Position numbers and translations under genes: made by a program | Source: Myroides oncorhynchi | GTDB lineage: Bacteria; Bacteroidota; Bacteroidia; Flavobacteriales; Flavobacteriaceae | Length of the DNA stretch: 64,000 nucleotides | Assembly (NCBI RefSeq): GCF_020905415.1 | Contig: NZ_JAJJMP010000001.1 | Coordinates: 897,501 to 961,500 of the forward strand | Direction of reading: 5' to 3' | In this document: positions 8,142 to 17,233 of the stretch, piece by piece | Layout: each line of letters starts with the position of its first letter | Numbering within the stretch: the stretch's first letter is position 1 | Notes under the pieces: generated by a model | What the model saw: the letters and a program-made list of their open reading frames with translations, nothing else | Told to the model about the DNA's origin: nothing | Database searches by the model: none

Positions 8142-10283
8142 TTAAAACTTAATGCTCAATCCCGCTAATATATTAAACTCTGCTTGTGGATAATAAGCAG
8201 CTCCCCATTCTGGGTCATAATATCCATTAGAGATATACTTCACATTAAATATATTGTTCGCTAGTACAGAAACTCCTACTGATCTAACCCATCCTTTTAT
8301 TGGGAACTCATAAGAAGCACTTAGGTCATTGATAAAATAAGAATCAAGTTTTGATTCCTTAGCGTCTAGATTAGCCATATACTGCTCTCCTACAAACTTC
8401 GTCAGTAATGACACACTCATTCCTGATATAGGTAAATAGGTAATAGCATTAGATGCAATAAAGTCAGGTGAGAAGGCAATATTAGTAGTCCCTAGGTTAA
8501 TAGGTTTATTATCTACCGTAGTCATAAAGTTTTTATTCTTATTTGCACTTATCGTTACACTAGGAGACCAATATAATTTCTCTAGCACACATACATTCGC
8601 ATCTATCTCTAAACCTGCTCTATAACTATCCCCACTATTGGCTCTTAGCATTCCTCCTACATCATTAATTTCTCCTGTCAAGATCAATTGATCTTTATAC
8701 TTCATATAGTACGCATTCACATTAATAGTAGCTCTATCTCCTCTGAATCTCCATCCTAATTCATAATCGTCCATACTCTCTGACTTCGGTTTTCCCTCAC
8801 CCTCATAGTCCTTTCGGTTTGGTTCTCTATTACCCTTGGCATAAGACATATAAAACTGATTTTGACCATCTAGTTGGAAAGTAATTCCTCCTTTAGGATT
8901 AAAGAAGTTAAACTTATCATTGACTAACCCTGTCTCTATACCATTAGCTTCATAAGTTACTCTTCTATACTGCATATCTCCATATAGACTCCACTTATCA
9001 GCGAACTGCCAAGTCGCTTTAGCATAGAAATTAAGGTCTGTCTTCACTGCGTCATCTCTGTAATACTCATAGTTAGGGCTAAACTTTACTGGCTGTCTAG
9101 TCCATAGCACATTTCCGAAGTGATCCCCCTCATACTTATTCGCTCCTCCACCTACTATCACACTAAGTTTATCAGCTGTGTAATTAGTATTAAACACCAT
9201 CCCATAGAAGTGATTATCTAGACTCTTCTGTCTTATCAAATCTGTCTTATTTACCTCCTTACCATCTACAGTAATAGGTTTAAATCCATAGCTTTTAAAC
9301 TTTTGATTTTCTTTATAATTCTCATAGTATCCATCTCCTTTGGTATAATGTAAAGACACATTAGAAGACCAAGCTGATGACCACTGTTCACTCCAGTGCA
9401 ATTGGTAATGTGTCTGGATATAATTATCTGTCTCATTATCGTAAAACTGTGTATTCCCTTGATCATCCTTATACTTCCCAGCAGGATTATAACGACGACC
9501 ATACTTATCTATATCCGCTTGAGACACGCCATTCCAGGCTTGATACGTCTTTTGTTTCCCTCTGAATACCACAGCCTTTATTAATGAAGTCTCACCTACA
9601 TACACTCCTTGTAAGTAGTAAGACTTCATGTTAGAAGACGCCCGGTCTATATATCCATCAGACTTCATATCGGATAGACGTCCAGCTATCTCAAATTTAT
9701 CGTTGATTAGTCCAGTGCTAAACTTAACAGTAGACTTGCGTGTATTATAACTACCAAAAGAATTAGATACTTCTCCATTAGCTTCATGTGAGAAGTCATC
9801 TGTCTTTAGATTAAGACTAGCGCCGAATGCTGCTGATCCGTTAGTAGAAGTACCTACACCACGCTGCAACTGTAGATTCTGAACAGATGATGTAAAATCT
9901 GGCATATTAACCCAAAAAGAACCTTGTGACTCTCCATCATTATATGGAATCCCATTTAAGGTTACGTTGACACGTGTCGCATCTGACCCACGTACTCTGA
10001 AGCTAGAGTATCCTATCCCATTACCAGCATCAGTAGTAGTCACTACTGAAGTCATATAAGACATAATGGTAGGAATATCTTGTCCGAGATTGCGCTTTCC
10101 AATTTCACTCTTAGATAAGTTGGCATAAGCAATAGGCGTCTTCTCATCTGCACGAACAGCTGATAATACGATTTCGTTAAGTGTTGATTGTTGAACAGAA
10201 TCTTTAACTTGTTTCTCTTGTGCATAGGTGGAACTTGCACAAACAGCAGTTACCAATAAAGATTGAAGTAATTTTTTTTTCAT
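8142..10283 (-). CDS. TonB-dependent outer-membrane receptor, probably for thiamine
   Basis: Outer-membrane receptor of 713 residues. The start at 10283 gives a clean signal peptide (MKKKLLQSLLVTAVCASSTYAQ); an upstream in-frame start at 10316 would add 11 residues ahead of it. A TonB-box-like segment near LNEIVLSAVRA precedes the plug domain (about residues 38-160, with FRVRGSDATRVNVTLNGIPYNDGE). The rest is the 22-strand barrel ending in LSIKF with a terminal Phe for BAM recognition. A TPP riboswitch lies directly in its leader, which strongly suggests that it imports thiamine or a precursor. No SusD partner is present. Confidence 0.88.
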   Translation of the reverse strand: MKKKLLQSLLVTAVCASSTYAQEKQVKDSVQQSTLNEIVLSAVRADEKTPIAYANLSKSEIGKRNLGQDIPTIMSYMTSVVTTTDAGNGIGYSSFRVRGSDATRVNVTLNGIPYNDGESQGSFWVNMPDFTSSVQNLQLQRGVGTSTNGSAAFGASLNLKTDDFSHEANGEVSNSFGSYNTRKSTVKFSTGLINDKFEIAGRLSDMKSDGYIDRASSNMKSYYLQGVYVGETSLIKAVVFRGKQKTYQAWNGVSQADIDKYGRRYNPAGKYKDDQGNTQFYDNETDNYIQTHYQLHWSEQWSSAWSSNVSLHYTKGDGYYENYKENQKFKSYGFKPITVDGKEVNKTDLIRQKSLDNHFYGMVFNTNYTADKLSVIVGGGANKYEGDHFGNVLWTRQPVKFSPNYEYYRDDAVKTDLNFYAKATWQFADKWSLYGDMQYRRVTYEANGIETGLVNDKFNFFNPKGGITFQLDGQNQFYMSYAKGNREPNRKDYEGEGKPKSESMDDYELGWRFRGDRATINVNAYYMKYKDQLILTGEINDVGGMLRANSGDSYRAGLEIDANVCVLEKLYWSPSVTISANKNKNFMTTVDNKPINLGTTNIAFSPDFIASNAITYLPISGMSVSLLTKFVGEQYMANLDAKESKLDSYFINDLSASYEFPIKGWVRSVGVSVLANNIFNVKYISNGYYDPEWGAAYYPQAEFNILAGLSIKF

Positions 10284-10351
10284 TCGTAAAAAAATATCTA
10301 CAAATAAAAGGGGCAATTATTCTTATTAATTAATAATTACACTAGTCCATA

Positions 10352-10371
10352 ACAGTTCTAGAGTGAACTGT
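10352..10371 (-). promoter_or_regulatory. Candidate expression-platform hairpin of the TPP riboswitch
   Basis: A perfect 7-bp stem (10352-10358 with 10365-10371, ACAGTTC/GAACTGT) follows the aptamer by a few bases. No T tract follows on the minus strand, so it is not a classical terminator. It may be part of a translational or anti-termination switch. Confidence 0.45.
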
Positions 10372-10375
10372 ATTT

Positions 10376-10440
10376 ACTCCCTTGGCAGCATTACCTGCCC
10401 AGGTTCTATGGGTATGATCTCAGCCGTACGGCACCCCTTT
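10376..10440 (-). ncRNA. TPP riboswitch (THI element)
   Basis: Read on the minus strand, the region has all conserved blocks of the TPP aptamer in order: GGGGTGCC, GGCTGAGATC, ATACCC, GAACCTGGGCAGGTAATGC, and AAGGGAG. It lies about 90 bases upstream of the TonB-dependent receptor and just downstream of a promoter-like element. Binding of thiamine pyrophosphate should lower expression of the receptor. Confidence 0.95.
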
Positions 10441-10453
10441 GAGATTTATAGTA

Positions 10454-10461
10454 CAAATATA
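10454..10461 (-). promoter_or_regulatory. -7 promoter element for the riboswitch-receptor transcript
   Basis: TATATTTG on the minus strand fits the Bacteroidota TAnnTTTG consensus. Transcription would start near 10448, a few bases before the riboswitch aptamer, which is the expected geometry. Confidence 0.55.
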
Positions 10462-10498
10462 GATTGTTTTTCTAAAGAAAAAAAGTAATAGTAGAACC

Positions 10499-11149
10499 TT
10501 ACTTTTTCCAGGTGGTTGTAAAGTGATGGATACAATAAGTATCCTCAGATTTATTAAACACTTTAGTCTTATAATCTATTGGACTAAAATAATACGTTGG
10601 GTAAATAACTAAATTGTATTTATCTATTCTTTGACAACTATTATCTTTAAGCAGTCCGTTATTACTAAGCATTTTACTTATAATCACCGTATTAGGCGTT
10701 TTATTGATTTTTTTGTAAAAAGACTTTAGAAGTGGATATCTGTAAAAAGACTTAGAGCTATAATATGTCAATAATTCCGCAGTCAGAGGGTGATTAGGTA
10801 CACATCCTATAACTGCTGTACACAACAAAGTCAGTGACTCTCTCCCTAAGAAAAAATCATTATCTAATAAAGGATCAAAACTCTTAAGAATCTCTACATC
10901 TGTATCTAAATATACCCCTCCATACTGTTGTAACACTTCTAACCTACAGACATCTGATACAAAAGCAAACTTCTTCTCACGATATGCCTCACTAGTAAAC
11001 CTGCATTTATTAACATCATAATTCTCTTCATTCCATATCATAATTTGATAATCAGGATTATGCTTCTTCATGCTAGCAATGCATATTTCTACTGACTCGG
11101 GGAACTTACTTCCACCAAACCAACATAAATGAATTATTTTGGGAATCAT
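10499..11149 (-). CDS. GT32-like glycosyltransferase (capsular/OCH1-type sugar-binding domain)
   Basis: A 216-residue soluble glycosyltransferase. The start MIPKIIHLCWFGG is typical of the GT32/OCH1-like family. The DxD nucleotide-sugar motif is seen in GGVYLDTDVEIL (about 87-98), preceded by FVSDVCRLEVLQQY. The C-terminus carries YCIHHFTTTWKK, with the conserved HH..W pattern. These enzymes transfer hexoses to surface polysaccharides or lipids. It lies 12 bases downstream of the ArfB-like gene on the same strand, probably in one operon; no other glycan genes are nearby, so its acceptor is unknown. Confidence 0.85.
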   Translation of the reverse strand: MIPKIIHLCWFGGSKFPESVEICIASMKKHNPDYQIMIWNEENYDVNKCRFTSEAYREKKFAFVSDVCRLEVLQQYGGVYLDTDVEILKSFDPLLDNDFFLGRESLTLLCTAVIGCVPNHPLTAELLTYYSSKSFYRYPLLKSFYKKINKTPNTVIISKMLSNNGLLKDNSCQRIDKYNLVIYPTYYFSPIDYKTKVFNKSEDTYCIHHFTTTWKK

Positions 11150-11161
11150 ATTTTTGTTTTA

Positions 11162-11560
11162 CTACATTAATCGTTTTCTCAATGCCTTCTTTAAAGAGTT
11201 TTGCTGTTTACTCTCTTTCCTCTTTTGCAAAACTCTACGAGGTGTTTTAGTCTCTCTTCTCTCTTTTTCTATATGTAAACCAATAGACAGCAGTTGAAAA
11301 AAACGCTCTAGTACAATTGCTTTATTTTTAATCTGACTACGTGTATTATCAGCATCCAATATTAATACTCCTTCTTTCGTAAATCTGTTCTTAAGTCGTT
11401 CTAACAATAGTGTACGTTCTTCTTCTGTTATCCCTTGCGAATTCATACAATCCCAAGACAGCACAACTTTAGTAGATACTTTATTAACATTCTGTCCACC
11501 TGCTCCACTACTGCGGACGGCTTTAAAGGTCAATTCTCTTTCTATTACTTCTCTAAGCAT
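11162..11560 (-). CDS. arfB: ArfB-like alternative ribosome-rescue peptidyl-tRNA hydrolase
   Basis: A 132-residue protein with the release-factor GGQ motif in VRSSGAGGQNVNKVSTKV (about 15-32). It has a basic C-terminal tail (KTPRRVLQKRKESKQQNSLKKALRKRLM, described by its Arg/Lys density) that in ArfB/YaeJ inserts into the empty mRNA channel of stalled ribosomes. It lacks the codon-recognition domains of full-length release factors. The gene overlaps the end of the pnuC-like gene by 16 bases, which implies translational coupling. Confidence 0.92.
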   Translation of the reverse strand: MLREVIERELTFKAVRSSGAGGQNVNKVSTKVVLSWDCMNSQGITEEERTLLLERLKNRFTKEGVLILDADNTRSQIKNKAIVLERFFQLLSIGLHIEKERRETKTPRRVLQKRKESKQQNSLKKALRKRLM

Positions 11561-12177
11561 TTTTCTTTATTTATTGTTTTATACCATGATATATAAGCCA
11601 TAGTAGCAAGTACAGTAAAGACAGCAAATTGTACTGCTAATATACCGTATCCCCTGTATGCATATAGTGGAACTGATACTATATCTCCTATAATCCAAAG
11701 TGTCCAATTCTCTATCTTCTTTAGTGCCATATAATACATCCCTGTAAAAAAGATACCTGATGTAATAATATCTATATAATTCTCTGGCAATATTTCTTTG
11801 CCTGAGAAATAATAAACACCGTAAATAATAATAAGAGTTACAAAGAATATGATAACTCCCTTTACTTTTTCACTTCTATTAGTTCTACTAATCTTTAATA
11901 CGCTATGTCCATCTTTCTGTCTAGACCAGTTATACCAGCCATACACACTCATTATAGAATAGTATCCATTTAAGATCATGTCTCCATAATACCCTATCAC
12001 ATAAAGCAAATATACTGTAATAATAGTAGCTATAATACCTGTTGGATAGACTAGGATGTTTTCTTTACCAGCATACCACACACTTAATATTCCGAATATA
12101 AACACTATTGATTCTAATACTATCTGAAGCATACTCGCTTCACTATAAGCTCCAAAGAAAAAGTCAAACATAATCAC
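11545..12177 (-). CDS. pnuC: PnuC-family vitamin transporter
   Basis: An integral membrane protein of 210 residues with about seven hydrophobic segments. The conserved PnuC signature is seen as ILSVWYAGKENILVYPTGI (about 35-53) and in the aromatic motif YGWYNWSR. PnuC proteins move nicotinamide riboside by facilitated diffusion; relatives PnuT carry thiamine and PnuX riboflavin. A TPP-controlled outer-membrane receptor lies a few genes downstream, but this gene has no riboswitch of its own, so a thiamine role is possible yet unproven. Start could be Met1 or Met3 (12171). Confidence 0.85.
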   Translation of the reverse strand: MIMFDFFFGAYSEASMLQIVLESIVFIFGILSVWYAGKENILVYPTGIIATIITVYLLYVIGYYGDMILNGYYSIMSVYGWYNWSRQKDGHSVLKISRTNRSEKVKGVIIFFVTLIIIYGVYYFSGKEILPENYIDIITSGIFFTGMYYMALKKIENWTLWIIGDIVSVPLYAYRGYGILAVQFAVFTVLATMAYISWYKTINKEKCLEK

Positions 12178-12190
12178 TGAATTATATATA

Positions 12191-12220
12191 AAAAAACCGC
12201 GATCATTAAAGAACGCGGTT
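12191..12220 (-). terminator. Terminator of the Bax-inhibitor-1 gene
   Basis: A perfect GC-rich 7-bp stem (12195-12201 with 12214-12220, AACCGCG/CGCGGTT) is followed on the minus strand by at least six T residues. It separates the BI-1 gene from pnuC. Confidence 0.85.
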
Positions 12221-12244
12221 CAAAAGTATCATTTATCTTTTTAA

Positions 12245-12964
12245 TTAGTTGTTTCTACTCATTACTATTCTTAAAATATACCAGAATAAAAGCATTAATG
12301 ATGCAAATAATGATAATGCAGCTGGTACGTGCTGATTAGCAGCATATTCATTTTTAATTTGCCATGTAGAGTATAAAATAGATCCTGAAGCTAATCCTAC
12401 CATAGCTAAAGAAAACCATAATCCAAGGTTAAATCCGAAGATCATCCCACAAATAATCGTTCCTAATGCTAAGAAAAATCCTATGCTTAATATTGATCTC
12501 ATAAAAGAGAAGTTCGCATTAGAACTAAAAACTACTCCTGTTAATCCACCGAATAATGCTAAGGTCATAATACCTGCTTGAGAAATCAATGTCAAATCAT
12601 TAGTCATTGATATCGCTACATAAAGAATAGGTACAAAAATGAATGCTTCAGCCAACGTATATAGAAAGAAACCAGCATACTGTTGTGTTTTATTAGTAGT
12701 GTTATCCGCTAACTTCTGAGCATACCACGTAATTCCCATAAATGCACCTAAAACAATCAACCATGAGAATTTTCCCATTCCCATAATCTTAAACATTCCT
12801 TCCACAACAAAAGGCGTATTAAGCATAATTGTCTCCAATACTATGAATGCCAATACTCCCATTGCTAAAGTAGCATAAGTCTTCTTATAAAACTGTGCTC
12901 TGACTATCTCAGACTCCTGTGCTACTGGCACCGCATACTCTATTTTATTAAAATTACTTTCCAT
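12245..12964 (-). CDS. Bax inhibitor-1/YccA family membrane protein
   Basis: A 239-residue protein with seven hydrophobic segments, matching the BI-1/YccA (UPF0005) family. The N-terminus is soluble (MESNFNKIEYAVPVAQESEIVRAQFYKKTYATLAMGVLAF), then transmembrane helices run to residue 234. Bacterial homologues are thought to be pH-sensitive calcium-leak channels, and E. coli YccA modulates FtsH. It has its own terminator and appears monocistronic. The name is confident; the function in this organism is not. Confidence 0.9.
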   Translation of the reverse strand: MESNFNKIEYAVPVAQESEIVRAQFYKKTYATLAMGVLAFIVLETIMLNTPFVVEGMFKIMGMGKFSWLIVLGAFMGITWYAQKLADNTTNKTQQYAGFFLYTLAEAFIFVPILYVAISMTNDLTLISQAGIMTLALFGGLTGVVFSSNANFSFMRSILSIGFFLALGTIICGMIFGFNLGLWFSLAMVGLASGSILYSTWQIKNEYAANQHVPAALSLFASLMLLFWYILRIVMSRNN

Positions 12965-13013
12965 ATCGTTATTTTATTTTTTCAAAAATACTAATTAATA
13001 ATTATAATCTACA

Positions 13014-13631
13014 CTATGATTTCGCCTCTAACGCATAAACTAATACAAAATCCCCTAAATCAGCTAATTTATATTCGAATATTTGTTTAAAAACTCCATT
13101 ATCAACAACACATTGATTCTTATCTAGCATGACACTCATATCCTCCTTAAAACTCATACTACGTGATTCACACATTTTAAACATTGCTTCTTTAGCACAC
13201 CAAATCTCAGTCAATATCTCTACCTCACAGTTACCCTCTTCACTTAATTTCATTTCTTCAACATTGCAAAACTTATTGGCAATTCGCTTAATTTTTTCGC
13301 GTTTCTTCTCTACATCAATACCTACATTTTCATTGCTAATAACTATAGAAGCATATTCAAATGAATGGGAGATTGAAATAAAACTTCCATCCATTAATGA
13401 CGGTTTTCCATTCTCGTCATATCTTAAATCTAAATCACTATAACCAGCCCATGCTAATAAATGTCGTACCGCCAAAAATCCTTTTTGATGAACCTCAGAT
13501 TTCATCTTATCTAAACGTTGCTGCGTCGCTTCACGTAATTTTATCCCCTGTTTAAGTATCTCTATATTTTCTTCTACTTTCCAGATTAATACTTTACATC
13601 TATCCTCTCTTAACTCTTTTATTAAAGGCAT
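13014..13631 (-). CDS. 4'-phosphopantetheinyl transferase (Sfp-type)
   Basis: Transfers the phosphopantetheine arm of CoA to a serine of acyl- or peptidyl-carrier proteins. The magnesium-binding residues are seen in GIDVE (Asp106, Glu108) and in WCAKEAMFK (Lys147, Glu148). ISISHSFEY at about 85-93 is the conserved substrate-binding strand. At 205 residues it is a compact Sfp-superfamily member. No carrier protein or secondary-metabolite gene is adjacent, so it may serve fatty-acid ACP or a distant cluster. A TAnnTTTG promoter element lies about 25 bases upstream. Confidence 0.9.
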   Translation of the reverse strand: MPLIKELREDRCKVLIWKVEENIEILKQGIKLREATQQRLDKMKSEVHQKGFLAVRHLLAWAGYSDLDLRYDENGKPSLMDGSFISISHSFEYASIVISNENVGIDVEKKREKIKRIANKFCNVEEMKLSEEGNCEVEILTEIWCAKEAMFKMCESRSMSFKEDMSVMLDKNQCVVDNGVFKQIFEYKLADLGDFVLVYALEAKS

Positions 13632-13655
13632 AACTTAACTACTAATTAATGTATA

Positions 13656-13663
13656 CAAAGATA
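13656..13663 (-). promoter_or_regulatory. -7 element for the phosphopantetheinyl transferase gene
   Basis: TATCTTTG on the minus strand matches TAnnTTTG, 25 bases before the start codon. Confidence 0.45.
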
Positions 13664-13671
13664 CATCAAAT

Positions 13672-13705
13672 AAAAAAAGACATACTAAACGTATGTCTTT
13701 TTATT
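13672..13705. terminator. Terminator of mscL
   Basis: A perfect stem (13678-13685 with 13691-13698, AGACATAC/GTATGTCT) with a 5-base loop is flanked by an A run on one side and a T run on the other, so it works on both strands. It lies 38 bases after the mscL stop. Confidence 0.85.
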
Positions 13706-13742
13706 TTATTAAAACGAAATCAATCGTCAAATAACTAAGATA

Positions 13743-14180
13743 TTATTGTTTTTTTAACAAATCTCTAATTTCAGCCAAAAGATCTTCTTGTGTTGGAGCT
13801 GGTGGTCCCGCTGGCACTTCCTCTGCTGCTGCTTCTTTTTTCTTCATTGTATTAATTCCTTTAACTAATAGGAATACACATAATGCTAATAAAGTGAAGT
13901 TAATAATTTCTGTAATGAAATTACCATACGCAAACACAACGTTTCCGTCGATTCCTCTTGCAGCTGCTAATGGTGCTCCATCAGGTGCATCACCTTTTAA
14001 CACTAAATACATATTAGAGAAGTCTGGTGTACCAATAATAGCTGATACGATAGGCATAATAACATCGTTAACTACACTAGTCACGATCTTACCAAATGCT
14101 CCTCCAATGATAACCCCAACTGCCAAGTCCATTACATTACCTTTGACAGCGAATTCTTTAAATTCTTTTACAAATCCCAT
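13743..14180 (-). CDS. mscL: Large-conductance mechanosensitive channel MscL
   Basis: Inner-membrane safety valve that opens on hypo-osmotic shock. The first transmembrane helix with the gating region is seen as [20 protein letters not shown] (about 11-30), followed by [14 protein letters not shown]. The second helix is at about 86-107. The 145-residue length is normal. The C-terminal helix ends in [15 protein letters not shown], the usual cytoplasmic bundle. It is monocistronic with its own terminator. Confidence 0.96.
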   Translation of the reverse strand: MGFVKEFKEFAVKGNVMDLAVGVIIGGAFGKIVTSVVNDVIMPIVSAIIGTPDFSNMYLVLKGDAPDGAPLAAARGIDGNVVFAYGNFITEIINFTLLALCVFLLVKGINTMKKKEAAAEEVPAGPPAPTQEDLLAEIRDLLKKQ

Positions 14181-14224
14181 AGCCTTTATTGTTTAAGTTT
14201 TGAAGTGTTAAAAATATAACTTTT

Positions 14225-16666
14225 TTACTCTACAAAAAAAATTCTTTTAACGCGAAGTGCAATACTTGTTAAAATCTCATATGGTATTGTTTTTATTTCA
14301 TCAGCTATAATAGTGACAGGCAGGTCTTTACCAAAAATAACGACTTCGTCATTTTCTTGACAATTTATATTTGTTACATTAATCATTAACATATCCATAC
14401 ATATAGATCCAGTAATCTCAGCTTTTTGCCCATTTACTAGTACATAGCCCACAGGCCCCCACGAGCGATGTACTCCATCGGCATATCCTATTGGCACAGT
14501 TGCAATACGCGTTTTTCCCTCAGCTCGAAATCTTCGACCGTATCCTACACTGTCTTTTTCTTTGATTTCTTTGATTTGCATAATGCGAGTTTTAAGCGTG
14601 CTAACATTAGTCAATTGTTGCATTTCTTCTCTATCATTACCGACTCCATACAATCCTATTCCCAATCGAACCATATCAAATTGATACTCTGAAAAGTTAA
14701 AAATTCCTGATGTATTCAGAATATGACGTATTGGATTAATACCTAATACATGTATTAATTTATCTGAGTTATGTGTAAACATCTCTATCTGTCCGAGTGT
14801 AAAGTCTGTATATTCAGGCATATCACTTGATGATAAATGTGAGAATATAGATTTGACTTCGACTACATTAGTATGTCTAAGCACTTCTATTAATTCATCC
14901 AGATCCTCTGTCAAGAAGCCATGTCTATGCATGCCTGTATCTAGCTTGATATGGATAGGATATTCATAACAGTTGCGTTCTCTAGCTACTTTTAAGAATG
15001 CATTAAGCTCACGTACAGAATACACCTCAGGCTCTAAATCATACGCTATCATCGCAGAGAAAGCATTGATCTCAGGGTTCATCACGATAATCTTAGTATT
15101 CACACCTGCTTTGCGCAATTCTATTCCTTCATCTGCAAAAGCTACTCCTAGATAATCTACCTTCTCGTGAGCTAATAATTTAGCTACCTCATAGCTGCCA
15201 TTACCGTAGCCGAATGCCTTCACCATGACCATCACTTTAGTCTCTGGCTTTAACTTTGAACGGTAGAAGTTAAGATTGTGACACATCGCAGTAAGATTAA
15301 CTTCTAATACAGTCTCATGTGTTTTCTTCTCTAGCATCGTGACGATTCTATCAAAACGGAATCCTCTAGCTCCTTTGACCAAAATATTCTCATCGCTAAA
15401 ATCATCTGCCGATACTTTCTGTAAAAACTCTTCAGTATCTCTGTATAGATAAGTATTCATTATTCCGATTAGATACTTACTAATGTGTTCCCCAATACCA
15501 ATGACACGAGTTATCTGGTGTGTAGACAACAGTACTTTTAATTGACCATATATCTCTCCCTCCTCATATCCACTTTTAAACATATCGGATAATATCACAG
15601 TTTTAGATGTACTTACCTTATGCTTCTCTAGAAAGTCAAGAGCGATAGATAGAGATTGGTAGTCTGCATTATACGCATCATCTATTATCGTACAGTTATT
15701 CACACCGTTCTTTACCTGCATACGCAGTTCTACAGGATATAGTCCTTTGATACGCTGTACGATCTTCTCCGAGTCATATCCTAGATACGACATCGTGCTG
15801 ATACAAGTCATTATATTGCGTACAGAACTAACATCTGTAAATGGAAGTTCTACTGAGTACGAATCTCTCTGATTAATAGATACGGTAAGAATAGATGAAT
15901 GAAACTGTCCATAGACATTCGCTGACGTATCTGTCAAGCTCCAAGTATAGACAGAAGTAACAGGGCTAAAATATTCTAATAACAACTCATTCAGCTCACA
16001 GATAATCACCTCAGCATTCTGGAATAGTTTAGCTTTCTCACTCACTTTTTCTACTAATGAGCGAAAACCTTCTCCATGCTCTTCTGTAAGTGCTGTAAAA
16101 ACTCCAATGGTTGGCTTGACAACCTTGGCAAGTTTCTCCATTTCACCCACAGTAGAAATTCCAACCTCGAAGATACCTAAGTTGTGTTTCTCCTCTATCC
16201 CAAATACAGATAGCGGAACACCCGTCTGAGAATTATAGCTCTTAGGGCTCTTGATGATCTTATACTCTTCACTTAGGAGAAAGTTTAGCCATTCTTTTAC
16301 GACAGTCTTTCCTTTACTACCTGTAATTCCGATAACTGGAAAATCAAAACGATCTCTATGAAAAATAGCCGCACCCTGAAGTGCAGTTAATGTATTATTT
16401 ACTTTAAAGAAAAGTACCCCTTCTATAGGACGTACCTTAGTCTGGTCAGAGATGACGATATATCTGACTCCTTTATTTACCAATTCTTCGATATAATCAT
16501 GTCCATCATGATTACCTCCTTTTAATGCAAAAAATAAAGTGTGCTGATCATTTTGTAATGACCTACTATCTACGGATATATTCGAAATATCTACATATTC
16601 ACTCTTACTGTTTCCTATAATATCTGCTCCAATGAATGAACAGAACGCATCCGTATTAAATTTCAT
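14225..16666 (-). CDS. murF-alr: Bifunctional MurF ligase / alanine racemase
   Basis: A fusion of 813 residues typical of Bacteroidota. Residues 1 to about 445 form UDP-N-acetylmuramoyl-tripeptide:D-alanyl-D-alanine ligase, with the ATP-binding motif GITGSKGKT at 113-121 and the IIDDAYNADYQS segment at 327-338. Residues about 450-813 form alanine racemase, with the PLP lysine expected at Lys483 in MVKAFGYGNG and the second catalytic region in SVGYGRRFRAEG and GSICMDMLMI. The protein would make D-alanine and join D-Ala-D-Ala to the peptidoglycan precursor. A promoter element lies about 25 bases upstream. Confidence 0.96.
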   Translation of the reverse strand: MKFNTDAFCSFIGADIIGNSKSEYVDISNISVDSRSLQNDQHTLFFALKGGNHDGHDYIEELVNKGVRYIVISDQTKVRPIEGVLFFKVNNTLTALQGAAIFHRDRFDFPVIGITGSKGKTVVKEWLNFLLSEEYKIIKSPKSYNSQTGVPLSVFGIEEKHNLGIFEVGISTVGEMEKLAKVVKPTIGVFTALTEEHGEGFRSLVEKVSEKAKLFQNAEVIICELNELLLEYFSPVTSVYTWSLTDTSANVYGQFHSSILTVSINQRDSYSVELPFTDVSSVRNIMTCISTMSYLGYDSEKIVQRIKGLYPVELRMQVKNGVNNCTIIDDAYNADYQSLSIALDFLEKHKVSTSKTVILSDMFKSGYEEGEIYGQLKVLLSTHQITRVIGIGEHISKYLIGIMNTYLYRDTEEFLQKVSADDFSDENILVKGARGFRFDRIVTMLEKKTHETVLEVNLTAMCHNLNFYRSKLKPETKVMVMVKAFGYGNGSYEVAKLLAHEKVDYLGVAFADEGIELRKAGVNTKIIVMNPEINAFSAMIAYDLEPEVYSVRELNAFLKVARERNCYEYPIHIKLDTGMHRHGFLTEDLDELIEVLRHTNVVEVKSIFSHLSSSDMPEYTDFTLGQIEMFTHNSDKLIHVLGINPIRHILNTSGIFNFSEYQFDMVRLGIGLYGVGNDREEMQQLTNVSTLKTRIMQIKEIKEKDSVGYGRRFRAEGKTRIATVPIGYADGVHRSWGPVGYVLVNGQKAEITGSICMDMLMINVTNINCQENDEVVIFGKDLPVTIIADEIKTIPYEILTSIALRVKRIFFVE

Positions 16667-16687
16667 TATTTTGCCTTATTTGATACA

Positions 16688-16695
16688 CAAAGGTA
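16688..16695 (-). promoter_or_regulatory. -7 element for murF-alr
   Basis: TACCTTTG on the minus strand matches TAnnTTTG and lies 22 bases before the start codon, giving a very short leader. Confidence 0.45.
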
Positions 16696-16730
16696 AAGAT
16701 AGTCATACCACTCTCTATCTATATAAAATC

Positions 16731-17090
16731 TTAAAAATTACATTTTATGTAAGACCAACCTTCTTCTTGTTTTTCGATGATATAAACTAATCCTGAGGCA
16801 ACGAATCCAACATTCTCGATAATATCTGATTTCTCTATTTTACGAGCATTAATTGTATTCTCACACGCAAAGAATTGTATTCCTTTTTGCATCACTGCCT
16901 TTAGAGGCTCTCCTACCATCGTCTTACTTTTTCTAAGCATTCCGATACCAGGCCCATGCACGACTACTTGTATAGTTACATCCTCTTTCCAGTGATTTCT
17001 AACATTAGTTACATAAGTCATTAGTGCATTCTGTTCGTTAATGTTGTCTGTGTTTAATTGAAATACAACGTTGTGCTTTGTATTTTTCAT
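16731..17090 (-). CDS. DsrE-like sulfur-relay family protein
   Basis: A 119-residue protein of the DsrE/DsrF-like fold: MKNTKHNVVFQLNTDN, then VTNVRNHW, VQIVVHGPGIGML-like segment near 45-60, GIQFFACENTINARKI (about 80-95) and VGFVASGLVYIIEKQEEGWSYIKCNF. The cysteine in FFACENT is at the position often used for sulfur relay in this family. It is divergent from the YeeE-thioredoxin sulfur block, which supports a role in sulfane-sulfur handling, for example as a persulfide carrier. The actual donor and acceptor are unknown. Confidence 0.8.
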   Translation of the reverse strand: MKNTKHNVVFQLNTDNINEQNALMTYVTNVRNHWKEDVTIQVVVHGPGIGMLRKSKTMVGEPLKAVMQKGIQFFACENTINARKIEKSDIIENVGFVASGLVYIIEKQEEGWSYIKCNF

Positions 17091-17233
17091 AAGTATATCT
17101 ATTTTTAAGTTTTGGGTTCTATTTTTTAAGTTCTATAAAACTACTAAAAACCACTCATATCGACTAATAAACTCTCACAAACTTTTCCTTCCATCCTCTT
17201 TAAAATTCTATTCAGATCTAAATCTATCCTTTC

